From NCBI GenBank assembly GCA_016858145.1, contig JAEHOE010000026.1, positions 496,001-560,000 of the forward strand: DNA of 64,000 nucleotides, given 5' to 3'. This stretch comes from Edaphochlamys debaryana. Its lineage: Eukaryota; Chlorophyta; Chlorophyceae; Chlamydomonadales. The notes beneath the pieces are model-generated. The model did no database searches. It was not told the DNA's origin and saw only the letters and a list, made by a program, of their open reading frames with translations. The position numbers and the translations under genes are program-made. This document shows positions 34,604 to 45,391 of this stretch, piece after piece; the stretch's first letter is position 1; every line of letters starts with the position of its first letter.

Positions 34604-37600
34604 ATGTCGCCAGGGATGTCGCAACCGGCGCGGGCCTGCAAGAGCACACCCAAGGCGTGGCAAGAGCTCACGTTTGAGCTTTCAGATGTCACTGAACCCT
34701 TACACGGCCTGGTGAGCGCTTCGCGGAACCCGCCTCTGTCGCGATGCTCCCTGCCCCAATCCCTTGCTCGAGCCCTCGGGCCCCTCGCTGGCTATCCTTA
34801 TCAGGGTTTGGTATCGTCTGTTGCAACCCCGTCCTGCGCGGAGTGCCTCCCTCCATCAACCCTGCCCCGCTCCCCACTTGCCTTCCTGCCGTGCCCTCCC
34901 TGCGCGCCAGGGCTCGGCCAGCTTCGAGCTCCTTGCACGCTCCAAAGACTAGCACGGGCGACCACGTGAAGTTGCGCCAAGCGTGGTCCATGCTGTCTAA
35001 AACCTTTGAATCAAACAAAGATGATGTGCGTGGGGCAGCTGGCACTAGGGTCGGTGCTGTTGTGCCATTCGCTTCCGTCGACCCCTGGATCCTCCTGTAT
35101 CCGTGCAGATCAAGTCTGCCGTGTACGCGGGGGCAGAACCAAGGTGAGTCGTGGGCCTCCGCTTTCTTGGGCACGTGCAGGATTACGTGGGATCAGGTAG
35201 TTTTACATACCAAGCAAGAGCAATCAATCAACTGAGTGCTGTGTCCCTGGCTCCAGGTATGAGGGCTGCCAGGTGGCGGGGCTGTGGCTGCGCAAGGAGC
35301 AGGCGGAGGGGAAGGAGGAGCAGCTGCAGCTGGTGTGCGCGGCAGTGATATCGACAAACGTGGCGGGGCAGAGAGGGCAGCACACGTCGAGCAAGACGCA
35401 CGTGCAGGTGAGGAGCGGGGGCTTTCTCGCCGTCCTGAGCCGGCGGCCCGTGCGCCCTGTGAGACATGCGTTAATGCAGATATGCTGTTCCTTGCCCACT
35501 CTGTAGATCCAATTCTTGGCCACAGCGGAGGACCAGAGGCGGACCGAGGAGCGGCGCGGCTTGGGCCTGGGTCGCCTACTCACGCGCTGCATCCTGGCCC
35601 GGGCGGCGGCGGCGGGGCACGAGGTGGGGACATGTTTGATTGGGGCCAGGCAACGCATGCATGGGCTTGGGTTGTACGACGCGTTTGTGATGATCCCGAC
35701 CTGCCCCAACTGGCCTAACCCTGACCCACTGCCCCTGCTGCCCCACCTGCACGCAGTACGCTACCCTCCTCCTGGCGGACAAGAATGTGAAGGAGTTCTG
35801 GAGGAAGATGGGTAGGTGGCTCGCTCAAGCGTGGCTCTGACGCCTTTCGGTTTGCGAAGTTGTGATGGGGAGGGCCCAGTGAAGAAGCCCCGCTCCCCGG
35901 TACAGGGTTCAGCCCCGCACCGAACGACATGGTGGGGAGGAAGGTGAGCAGGGGCGTGCGCGCTGCTCTGCTGCCTCAATGGGTATCCTCACCCAACTAC
36001 TCACGCATTGTTCACTGCGGGGCGTAGGCAGGCGGCCTTGCATGGGAATACAGCACCGCCCCCTTAGCCAACCCCCGATGCTCTTCTACCTCTGCCCTGC
36101 CGTCCCCAGGTGGTCGAGCACAGCACCTCCATGCGCCTGGCCAACGGGGACGTGTGGATCATGCGCCTCGCGGATCAGTGCCTGGACCTGGGCCCCACGG
36201 CCCCGCATGAGGCGGTGTCGGATGCTGTGGCGGAGGCCGCGGCAGCGCTGGCCGGGATGGAGCTGGGGGTGTCGGGGGCGGACGCCCTAGGGGAGAACCC
36301 CGGAGGCGCGGGCGCAGGCGCTGGGCCGTCGGCAGCGGGAGCCCGAGGCGCGCGCGCCACCGGATCGGCACGAACCCTGGCGGCGGAGCTGGTGGGTGTA
36401 CCGTAGTCCAGCATGCATGCAGCACGAATGCAAACAGGCTCTTGCCTGGCCTTGCCTTGGGCGTCTCAAATCAAAAATAAGGAGGACTCCCCCAATGCTG
36501 TGGCCCACAGGTTGTTCAGGCGGCTGCATTGGTCGTAAGGTGCTTCCGGGAGCGGGCAGAGCAGCAGCAGCAGCAGCCGCCGCCGGCGGCCGGACATGTC
36601 GCAAGCCCTGGCCCCTCGGTCCTCGCAGGCCGCACAGCTGCGCCCACGCGGGGACCTGTGGGCCGGGGCCCCTCCCGGCCTACGGGGCCGGCAGGTCCGA
36701 ACTCCAGCCGCCGCAGGAAGAGGAGCCGGAGCCCAGACTCCACAGACGGTGGTAGCGGGGCTGAGGGCACAAGGGTCCAGAGGCGGCTGTTCACTTGCGG
36801 CGGCGGGGCGGCCGGGCCCCCTCGCTCAGCCGCGATCCTGCGGGCGGCCGTGGGCCAGGCAAGGCGCCGGCAGGGTCCAGGCCCCGCCGCTCAGCCTGCG
36901 CAGCCGGCGGGGCCCAATCCCCAAGGCCTCTCGCAGCGGAGCCAGAGAGCGGACGCCACGGAGGCTGGTGGCGGCGAGGCCAAGGCGGAGCCAGCCCGCA
37001 AAGTGCCGCGGCTAGCAGCCGGCGGGGATGCAGGAGGTGGGCCAGGAAGCTCACGGCTGGGCGGCGGGGGCGGGGGAGCCGGGCCCGGCCGCTCGGGGCT
37101 GGCTGCAGGCTCCCGCCCGAGCAGGAGGGCCGCCGCCAGACCTCTGGACTACCACGCGCTGGGGTCAGAGGGCGTTCGCCGGCCCAAGGCCCACCCAGAG
37201 CATGCCTCGAGGCAAGGCGCCGGAAAGGAGAGCGAGGCGGCGGCGACAGTGGCGCGTTTAGGCCCCCGCATGAGGCCAGCGAGGCCAGTGCTGGCGACGC
37301 AGGAGGGGGCGGAGGCCACATTCGCGGGGAGCACCTGCCCGGCAGCCGAGGCAGCGGAGCGCATCCACCAGCTGGAGGCTGCGCTGGCGGCGGAGCGGGA
37401 GCGGACACGTCAGCAGCTGGAGGCTGCAGCGGCGGCGGAAGCCCAGCTAGCGGAGGAGCAGGAGGGCCGCCGCACCGCTGCGGCGACGGCGGAGGCGGCG
37501 GCGGCGGCCCTTCGAGCCCAGCTAGCGGAGGAGCAGGACGGCCGCCGCACCGCTGCGGCGACGGCGGAGGCGGCGGCGGCGGCCCTTCGAGCCCAGCTAG

Positions 37601-39545
37601 CGGAGGAGCAGGACGGCCGCCGCACCGCTGCGGCGACGGCGGAGGCGGCGGCGGCGGCCCTTCGAGCCCAGCTAGCGGAGGAGCAGGAGGGCCGCCGCAC
37701 CGCTGCGGCGACGGCGGAGGCGGCGGCGGCGGCCCTTCGAGCCCAGCTAGCGGAGGAGCAGGAGGGCCGCCGCACCGCTGCGGCGACGGCGGAGGCGGCG
37801 GCGGCGGCCCTTCGAGCCCAGCTAGCGGAGGAGCAGGACGGCCGCCGCACCGCTGCGGCGACGGCGGAGGCGGCGGCGGCGGCCCTTCGAGCCCAGCTAG
37901 CGGAGGAGCAGGAGGGCCGACGCACCGCTGCGGTGACGGCGGAGGCGGCAGCGGCGGCCCTTCGAGCCCAGCTAGCGGAGGAGCAGGAGGGCCGCCGCAC
38001 CGCTGCGGCGACGGCGGAGGCGGCGGCGGCGGCCCCTCGAGCCCAGCTAGCGGAGGGGCAGGAGGGCCGACGTAGCCGACGCAACGCTGCGGCGACGGCG
38101 CAGGCGGCGGCCAACCGCCGTGGGGAGGCGGCGGCGGAGGTCTGCGGCAGCGCTGAGGCACGGGACGGCGAGATCATCCGCCGTGTGGTCCCGGCAGAAA
38201 CGGAGGCCAGCGAACGCACAGCGGCGGCGGAGGCTGAAGCAGAGGAGGCGATTCGTGCGGAGGTACTGCTGGATGCGGCCTCCAGTCGACAATGCTGGCG
38301 CCTGTTGTCTGGTGCTGCGCACGTGTGATGATGCAAGCTCCGCTCCTTGCTTGCGCATCTAACCGTCCCGTGGCCTTGCTCCCTGCTGCCTTCTCGTTGG
38401 CCCCTTGCTCGTCCCAACGATGCAGGATGGGTGGACCGCACTGCATGCTGCCTCCATGAAAGGCGACAGCGAGGCGGTAAAGGCGCTGCTCCAAGGAGGG
38501 GCAGTCGTGAATGTCACGGACAAGGTATGTCTGGTCTGGGCCCTTGCTGATGTGTGTGCTCTGCCCCTGCCGCGGCCCCTTCCCAACACCAACCAACCGC
38601 CCCCCACCCTTCCCGCCGCCATGCTCCTCTGCCCACGGTCGCCAACACCGCCTCTTGATTGCAGCGCGGGTGCACTCCCCTGCATGCGGCCGCCCAGGGG
38701 GGCCACGTGCAGGAGGTCAAATGGCTGCTGGAGGAGGGGGCACACGTGGAAGCGCAGAACGAGGTAGGGGCAAGGGGCGCAGGGCAGAATCTGGCAGTGT
38801 TGAGCACAAGCCTGCCTGCTCTGTCCTCGACCTTGGACACCTAGCTACCTGCCATCTCACCTGCCGTTGTTGTGCAGATTTGGTCAACCCCTCTTCACCT
38901 CGCCGTCTCTGGAGGCCACGTGGGCGTGGTCGGGCTGCTGCTCGAGAACGGGGCCAATGTTGAGGCGAGAAGCAAGGTATGTGCGAGAGTTTTGTGGCAG
39001 GGTCTGTCCCTCGACCATACATACATCTCCGCAAGCCCGCCGTTGTGTTTGCAGGGCTGGTTCGCCCCGCTTCACCTCGCCGCCTGTCGGGGCTTCGTGG
39101 GAGTGGTCAAAGCGCTGCTGGAAAAGGGGGCGGACGTGGAGGCGAGAGACAAGGTGTGTACCAAAGGCGAGGGTGTAGCTTTCGGATCATAATTACGCCC
39201 TTGCTGGCGTGCACCTCTAGCATGTGGCGCCGTCATTTCTTTCTTCAGTTATAAGGACGCCGCCTGCCTGACGCGCTTCCCCCACATATGCTACAGGATG
39301 GCTGGACCGCCCTTCACGTTGCCGCCTCCAAAGGCTTCAAGGGAGTGGTGGAGGTCCTCGTAAACAGGGGGCAGGCGGACGTGAAGGCAAGATGCAAGGT
39401 GTGTGCGAGTTGCTTGGGCAGGGGCAGGTTACTGGCGCGCCAAGGGCGCGCGAACGTGAAGGTGGTGGTTACGGTGGGGCACAATTGTTGCAAGGGCACA
39501 ACGCGTGGTGCGAGTTTATCTATCTGCCCCCTTAATGGTGGATAG
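34604..39545 (+). CDS. GNAT-coiled-coil paralogue C fused to ankyrin repeats (exon 2 frameshifted)
   Basis: Exons: 34604-34711, 34911-35025, 35109-35142, 35257-35407, 35507-35623, 35757-35811, 35906-35943, 36110-36391, 36511-38262, then ankyrin exons 38426-38524, 38665-38763, 38878-38976, 39055-39153 and 39297-39398. The head has YEGCQVAGLWLRKE, RRGLGLGRLLTRCILARAAA and FWRKMGF. The linker has RKRSRSPDS, shared with B. Eight 25-residue coil repeats follow. The coil exon ends RAE before GTACTG, phase 0, and joins DGWTALHAASMKGDSEAVKA. Exon 2 read in the phase set by exon 1 hits TAG at 34950-34952, while its 3' half is open one frame over; translation from the ATG at 34990 would still keep the GNAT part. 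After the fifth ankyrin exon no further exon is seen; reading through gives a stop at 39543-39545. The link to the ankyrin exons is inferred from phase and spacing. Confidence 0.62.
37441..38040 (+). repeat. Coding minisatellite, eight 75-bp units (25 residues)
   Basis: Eight nearly identical units of AQLAEE, Q[ED]GRRTAAATAEAAAAALR, followed by a partial unit. The period is 25 residues, not a heptad multiple. The QEGRR core is shared with the 28-residue repeat of paralogue B. Confidence 0.9.
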
Positions 39546-40381
39546 CCTCCGCTCCTGATGATCCATGGATCACTGATGGCCAGTGGCATTGGCCAGTCCA
39601 TGCTCTCCCTTTCCCCTCCTCGACATGTACTGACCTGTCCAGACACACAACAAGGCTGGTAGCCAGGAGGACCGTAGCTCGGCCCGTGTAGCCCGTGCTG
39701 AGGTGGTCCTTTGACAATGGTGGTGGACGGCCGGGGACTGGCCTTGACCCACGCCAGCAGGGGCAACCCGGCGTTAGGTATTGTCCCTCGCGTGCACCCT
39801 TGCGCTGGAGAGTGGCAAGAATACCGGCACCGGAAGTGTGTTCCCGGCCAACGCCCGTCGACGGTCCCCAATGCAGGCGGGCTGAAGCCAGGTGGTCCCT
39901 TGGCCATATCCATGCACTGGGCCAGTCGCGATGAGCAAGTAACGTTACAGGAGCGGCAGTCGGTCTGGACACTCAAGGCCGTGAACTTGTTAGGGCCCTT
40001 CAAACTCGCGGTCAATCCAAACCACTTGCTGGCGAACGTGCATAAATGCGCCCGAATGCCCCCTGAATGTGTGTAAATCGTCTGTGCCCCCCCCCCCCCT
40101 CTGTGGTCTGGGCACCCAACGCACGCCGTGGATGAGTTGGGGCCCTACAAAATCGCGGCCAATCCACCCGCCAAGCCCTGGGAATGTGATGAAATCGTCT
40201 GTGATCCCTACCCACGACGCCGCGCGTCTCTCGCTGTCTGGCAAAGAGGAAAAGCAATAATGAAATAATGAAGTAGCATCATAAGCCGACCAAGCGGTCG
40301 GTGGACGTTGTGCTAGCGGGTGGCGGGGCCCCGTGTGGATGAATGTGCCGCCGATGTGTTCCCGAGATCCAGAGCAGGGCA
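39546..40381. other. Non-coding interval with no gene recognised
   Basis: About 0.8 kb between the ankyrin exons and the LRR gene. It includes a C12-14 homopolymer near 40087, a duplicated segment (listed separately) and a TGTAA at 40072-40076, a sequence used as a polyadenylation signal in Chlamydomonas. No domain is recognised in its frames. Confidence 0.45.
39992..40207. repeat. Diverged direct duplication, two copies
   Basis: GGGCCCTTCAAACTCGCGGT and GGGCCCTACAAAATCGCGGC start two segments at about 39992 and 40140. Both end in similar AAATCGTCTGTG (near 40076 and 40191). They look like two copies of one short element. Confidence 0.55.
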
Positions 40382-42263
40382 TCACGGGTGAAGGAGGTCC
40401 GACCGTTGCAGCTTGTTCAGAAGGTAGAGGAGGTCGTTGCCGCTGCAGGTGCCGAGGACGTGGAGAAGGGCCTGCAGGTGCATCGCGAGAGGCGGGGAGT
40501 GAGTAAGCGCGGGCGATGGGGACAGTGTGAAATTAATACGAGGTGCGGTATTGGCTCACCTGTTCAATGATGTCGCTCCAAGGGAGAGGGCTCGCAAGGA
40601 TGGTAGCTTTGGAGGGCCGTCTCGAGGCCAGGGCGTGGAGGTCGGCGAGGACCAGCTCTGCAGCGGCCGGCGTGGAGCATTGCAGGAGATACATGACGGC
40701 TGATGGACTGCCGTTGGAGGGGCGTCTGCAGAGCTCCTTACTGAACAGCCGCACGACATAGAGCAGTGCCGGAGAGGGCTGGGAGAGCCTCCCGTCTCGT
40801 TCGTAGTGCAGGCTGGAAGTCTGAACCGGGTCAATGAATTTGTGTGCGGCTCCGTTCCCGACGACGACAATGGTGACCGCGCCGGCGACAGTCTGACTCC
40901 CCTGGCGGGTGTTGATCAGCCGCTTGCGCACAGCCGCGCACAGCCGGCCGTAAGCCGCCTCCACGACGCTCGGTGTGTGAACGTCCCACGTGGGGCTTCC
41001 CAGGCCGCTGATGTGGTGTACGCACCGCTTCTCCAGGTAGTCCGTGCTCCACTCGAGGCTGCTGGGTACGCCGGTCGCTGCGAGGACGCCCAGAACGGCG
41101 TGTCGTCTGGGCCTGAAAACGAAGACCGACGCGGGCGGCGAGGATCGGCACACGGAACGCAGATTGCCGAGGGCGGGTAGGCTGTCGATGGCGTCTGCCA
41201 TGTACGTGGTGACCTGGTCGATGCTGAAGGTGGGTGGCGGGTGGTTGGGGTGGCCGTCGCCATTTTCGCGGACCAGGTTGGCCAGCGCGGCCCATAAGGA
41301 ATCGTCATCGCGGTCAAGGTCGGCCCAGGGGACATGAATGCGCGTAAGCAGGGTGGCCGATTGTTCCCCCCCGGCGTCGTTCTGACCAGCAGCGGTCCAG
41401 TGCAGGGCAACTTCGTCGTTGACGACCAGGGTGGTGAGGGAAGGGGCCATCGCCTTGGCTTCCTCGCAGAGGAGCGCTGCCAGGGATTTGATCGGTGCGT
41501 CCGAGTTGTCCGGCGGGTTGTTGTGGTACCAAGTCTCCTCGCTGTGCACCTCCAGGTGTTCGAGGCAGGGCATGCTTCGTAGAGAGCCGAGGGAGATTGT
41601 GCAGTGGCAATCGCCGCAGTGTCCGCGGATGTGGAGGCGAGTCAGTGCGGGGAAGGTGAGTCCGTTGAGGGCCCGAAGGCTCCCCATGTTGGGCAGCGTC
41701 AAGCTGCACAGCCGTCCCGAGCACGATGCAAGGGCCGCGGAGAGGTCGCCGCCTCGGGTGTTGCCGCGCCAGTCGCCAGCGTCCGTGAGGAAGCGGAAGT
41801 CGCTGACGTTTGGGAACGTCTCCGCGAGCACCCCCAGGTTCTGCGCGTTGGGAAGACTGTAGCGTCCCCGCGCAACAGTGAGCGTCTGTACTCTTGCTGG
41901 CAGAAGCGTGCTCTCCCGGATGTATTGGAGCAAGCGGTTTAGCAACGGGTTCTCGTCGTCCACAGTTTCCACGGTCAGCGCCCGCACTCGGGGCACCCTC
42001 GACAGCAGGCGCCCCACGAGCTCGGGCATCGTGATGTTGCGAGAACTGTAGGCTTTCAGGTGCGCGACCTTGATAGTGAGGCTTTCGGTGTTGAGGTCGA
42101 CAGCATCGCGCATGCTACGACTGGCGCCGCGCAGCCCAGCCCAACCCTCGCAGGGTTTGGTGTTGCTTAGCATGACCTCAAGTACGTCCGGGAGTCCGGT
42201 GAGTTGGCGGTGCTCTGTGCGCACGTCGCTGATGGCCGACATTTGTGACGCGGCACGTTCCAA
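40382..42263 (-). CDS. F-box-like / leucine-rich-repeat protein (paralogue 1)
   Basis: Exon 1 runs 42263-40560 (donor CAG|GTGAGC) and exon 2 40471-40382 (acceptor CACCTGCAG, stop TGA). The N-terminus has an F-box-like pattern, LPDVLEVMLSN then WAGLRGASRSMRDAVDLNT. Irregular leucine-rich segments follow, such as LCSLTLPNMGSLRALNGLTF and PALTRLHIRG. The C-terminal third is hydrophobic-patterned and ends SDIIEQ joined to ALLHVLGTCSGNDLLYLLNK. F-box/LRR proteins usually select substrates for SCF ubiquitin ligases; that role is inferred from the weak F-box match. Its intact structure, including the small last exon, mirrors the interrupted paralogue at 43-50 kb. Confidence 0.75.
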
Positions 42264-42901
42264 TGCGGGATGGGTCTATCGGCGGAGATAGTAGCAGGAA
42301 CGGTTGAACACAAGTATGTGAAAGCGTCGTGGTTGCGTCGCGGGCTCGTATTGAGCTGCGATGCGCCGTGACCCACCTTCACTACAGCTCTAAGTCGTTA
42401 CAAGTACAAACTGACAACGGCGAGATACGGAATATTGAACCCTGGCGCTGCGTAGGAGGCATGAGGGAGCTGGAAGGTGCTGAGTGTGACCCCGGCCCCC
42501 AAGCGACCAACCGAGGGGAAGACACAACCGTCGCAGGTGATGGCCCGCGTACAACGATAACTGGCAGAGATCGCCAACTGGTGCCAAGGCGTGGTGGAGT
42601 TCGGCCAAGGGCCAAACTGGTCGAGCCGAGTGGTCCCCCCGAGTGGTCTCGCTCGTAGAGCGGGGTAGCTCTGGCGAACAAGTAATGTTACAGAACACAG
42701 TCCGGTTGTCCCGCACAGGCCGGGCCATGGTGATAACCATAATTACACCGGTGGTTGTATCGCAATATTTTGCAATCTTGACACAATTAGGTGGTCAAAC
42801 CACAGGCCGAAGTCACCTGGGCGCTGTACAAATAGTGGTACAGAATGCGCTGGTCGGCCCGCTGTGTGCCCTGCTATGAAACACTCTACTATGTGCTCAG
42901 A
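42264..42901. other. Interval between the two LRR paralogues
   Basis: It holds the presumed promoter of paralogue 1 and the 3' UTR of paralogue 2. TTACA at about 42687 (TGTAA on the minus strand) is a candidate polyadenylation signal for paralogue 2. AT content is higher around 42720-42800 than in neighbours. No gene recognised. Confidence 0.45.
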
Positions 42902-43491
42902 TCACCACGACCTGTCGTGCATTTGCTGCAGTCTTTGCAGTCGCTCAATAATGAAAACAATGTCATGAATGCTGCAGGCGGGGGCCACCGCTTGCACCGC
43001 CTGCGGCGTAATGGGAACGAGAGCTATGTGAAATCGCTGGACGTCACGTGTTTGTGCTCGCTTGCTCTCTGTAAACGCTCACCTCGGACAGGATGTCGAT
43101 CCAGGCCATGTCGCTGACTTGAAACCGCGTGTTCATTAGTGCGTCGGTGGCAGCGCCGCGAAGGTTCCTCAGCAGTAGCGACGCTGTTTCCGACGTGACG
43201 CACTGCACCACGTACATGAATGCAGAGGCTGTGTCGTCCGCGGCAGGGCAACAGAGTCGCTTTCTGAACAGCTGGGCCGTCCAGCGCACAGGTTGTGCGT
43301 GGGATGGCAGATGTCCTCGATCCCGTTGTCGCTCGGTCAGGCCGAGGGCCGGCTTGATGACGTTGTAGTAGGTCTTATCCCCGTGGATAATAATTGTCTT
43401 GAAGGCGGCGAGTGGTGCCCGACCTTCTCCGACCAGGGTAAGCCGTTGTCGGACAGACATGCAGGCATGGCCATACATGGCCATGGCCGTC

Positions 43492-43496
43492 GTCAG
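43492..43496. other. Copia target-site duplication (left copy; right copy 48989-48993)
   Basis: GTCAG directly abuts both ends of the element. Five bp is the usual duplication size for Copia integrases, and it lies inside the LRR paralogue 2 coding sequence. Confidence 0.92.
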
Positions 43497-43700
43497 TGTT
43501 GCGGGGTGACGGGTTACGGTCATCCCCAAAACACACACGCTAGTACGGCAAGTGAAGGCCTCTTAGAGCAGTGAGGCAGCGTACTCAGGCACTGGACACT
43601 GGCGCGTCATGCTAGTGGGGAACCCAGTAGGCATGTAGCTAACGTGTCAGAAGCGTGTAAACTCTGAGAGAGTAGGACAAGATTAGCCCGCACATCAACA
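43497..43700 (+). repeat. Copia 5' LTR
   Basis: 204 bp, starts TGTTGCGGGG and ends CATCAACA. Contains TGTAA at 43656-43660. Identical to the right LTR except for one T/C difference. Confidence 0.95.
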
Positions 43701-43765
43701 GGTTATGAGCCCCGCTTAACGCGGTGGAGCTGCGCTGAGTCATTATAGAAGCCTAATTAGAGAAA

Positions 43766-45334
43766 ATGGGGAAAGCCGACCAGATAAGGTTGGGCGATGG
43801 CAAGAATGGCACCTTACCATACAACGACTGGAGAATCATGTCTGCTTCGTATTTAGTGGAGAAGGACTTGTTTAGCGTGATAGAGGATGACGAGGAGGGA
43901 GACGGTCACCACGAGACCGACCGCAAGTGCAAGGCGGCGCTTGTGCGTATGGCCGGCAAATACGCCCACGCCGTCCACCGCGCCAGAACGGCCAAGGAGG
44001 CCTGGGAGACGCTAAAGCAGCACTTTGTGGGCGAGACGGAGGCGCGGCGCGACCAGCTCGTTCGGGATTGGGTGGACCTGTCGCGCGAGCCGCTCGAGCT
44101 CATGGACGTGTACTTCGAGCGAGGCATAGACCTGTTCGACCGGCTGGACGCCATCGATTTCTGGCCGGACCGCGAGTCGCGGGCCTACGTGATCGAGCCA
44201 ACGAACCGCATCATCAAGGGCCTTCGCGGCCTTGGCTGGGTTAGCGCCCGCAACGCCCTGTGGTCCAAGCACGACGAGGTGGTGCCCCCTCTGGTCGGGC
44301 TGCAGTTCATGCAGGAGCAGGAGACCCAGATGGCCGAGGAGCAGAAGTACACCGCTGCCGCAGTGGCGGCGGCAAGCATCGCTGCCAGCAAGCTGGTCGC
44401 CGCCGGCAGCGGCGGTAGCGGTGGCAATGGCAGTGGCGGCGGGGGCGGCGGCGGCGGAGGCAGGGGCGGGGGTGCCGGCCAAAGCCGCGGTGGTGGCGGA
44501 CAGCCCGTGACCATGACCGGGCCCCGCGGTGACATCCAGTGCCGCAAGTGCGGCATGTTCGGGCACTTCGCCAACAGGTGCCAGAACCAGCACCTCTGGG
44601 AGCACGGGGCCCAGGGCGGCGATGGCGGCGGGGGCGGCGGCTGGGGTGCGGGCGGGGGCGCGCGAGGTAGGCAGCAGCAGCCCTGGGGCGGGCAGCAGCA
44701 GCCGTGGCAGCCGGCACGCCAACATCAGCAGCCCTGGGGCGGACAGCAGCAGCCGTGGCAGCCGGCGCCGCAGCAGCCCGCCTACCAGCCGCAACAGCCC
44801 GCTGCGGCCGCGCAGGCTGAGCAACCGCCCCAGGGTGGCGGCGGCGGTGCTGGTGGTGACGGTGACCGCAGACACCGGTACCGCATCATGGCCTCCGTCG
44901 GCATGGAGCTGCCCAAACTTGACAGCGGCGACTGGATCGTGGACTCCGGCGCCTTCCACCACATCACCCCCAACCGGTCGGACCTGTCCCGGGTCCGGCC
45001 ACTGCCGCAGCCCGTGACGGTGCAGTTTGGCACCGGCCCGGTGGTCGCCGCCACCGAGTACGGCAGCATGGACTTGGTGGTGAACGTGTACGGCCGCGAC
45101 GTGGTACTCGAGCTCGAGAGCGTGCTGCTCATGCCCTCCGCCAAGGTCAAGGCCCTGTCCGTGCGGCTGCTGGACAAGTCGGGCCTGACCAGCACGTTCG
45201 GGGAGGGGCAGGTGGTCGTGCGGGCAGGCGACGGCACCGTGGTGCTGCTGGGCCGGGAGAGCGTGGCGCAGGGCGTGTACGTGGTGGAGGGGCGCGCGGA
45301 GCAGCGCAGCGGCGGCGGCTGCCAGCCTGCCTGA
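43766..45334 (+). CDS. Copia Gag-protease polyprotein
   Basis: 522 codons. The N-terminal two-thirds is a Copia-type Gag (start MGKADQIRLGDG; LPYNDWRIMSASYLVEKDLF). A Gly-rich linker leads to a CCHC zinc knuckle, CRKCGMFGHFANRC, near residue 260, which binds RNA in such Gags. A Gln/Pro/Trp-rich segment with a short tandem repeat follows (44670-44780). The C-terminus carries the aspartic protease signature WIVDSGAFHHIT, with catalytic Asp at about residue 393. The frame closes with TGA at 45332-45334, in the same phase as the downstream frame and followed by CGG. The ATG at 43766 is 66 bp after the LTR. Confidence 0.93.
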   Translation: MGKADQIRLGDGKNGTLPYNDWRIMSASYLVEKDLFSVIEDDEEGDGHHETDRKCKAALVRMAGKYAHAVHRARTAKEAWETLKQHFVGETEARRDQLVRDWVDLSREPLELMDVYFERGIDLFDRLDAIDFWPDRESRAYVIEPTNRIIKGLRGLGWVSARNALWSKHDEVVPPLVGLQFMQEQETQMAEEQKYTAAAVAAASIAASKLVAAGSGGSGGNGSGGGGGGGGGRGGGAGQSRGGGGQPVTMTGPRGDIQCRKCGMFGHFANRCQNQHLWEHGAQGGDGGGGGGWGAGGGARGRQQQPWGGQQQPWQPARQHQQPWGGQQQPWQPAPQQPAYQPQQPAAAAQAEQPPQGGGGGAGGDGDRRHRYRIMASVGMELPKLDSGDWIVDSGAFHHITPNRSDLSRVRPLPQPVTVQFGTGPVVAATEYGSMDLVVNVYGRDVVLELESVLLMPSAKVKALSVRLLDKSGLTSTFGEGQVVVRAGDGTVVLLGRESVAQGVYVVEGRAEQRSGGGCQPA

Positions 45335-45391
45335 CGGAATGACTCGCCGTCACAGCCGCCGCAGTCGCAGGCGGGCAGGGCGGGGCTGGGG

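Noticed and set aside
36791..38161. Proline-rich minus-strand frame and glycine-rich plus-strand frame over the C coil
   Set aside because: Alternate frames of the 75-bp minisatellite. Only the coil frame connects with the upstream GNAT exons and downstream ankyrin exons by phase.
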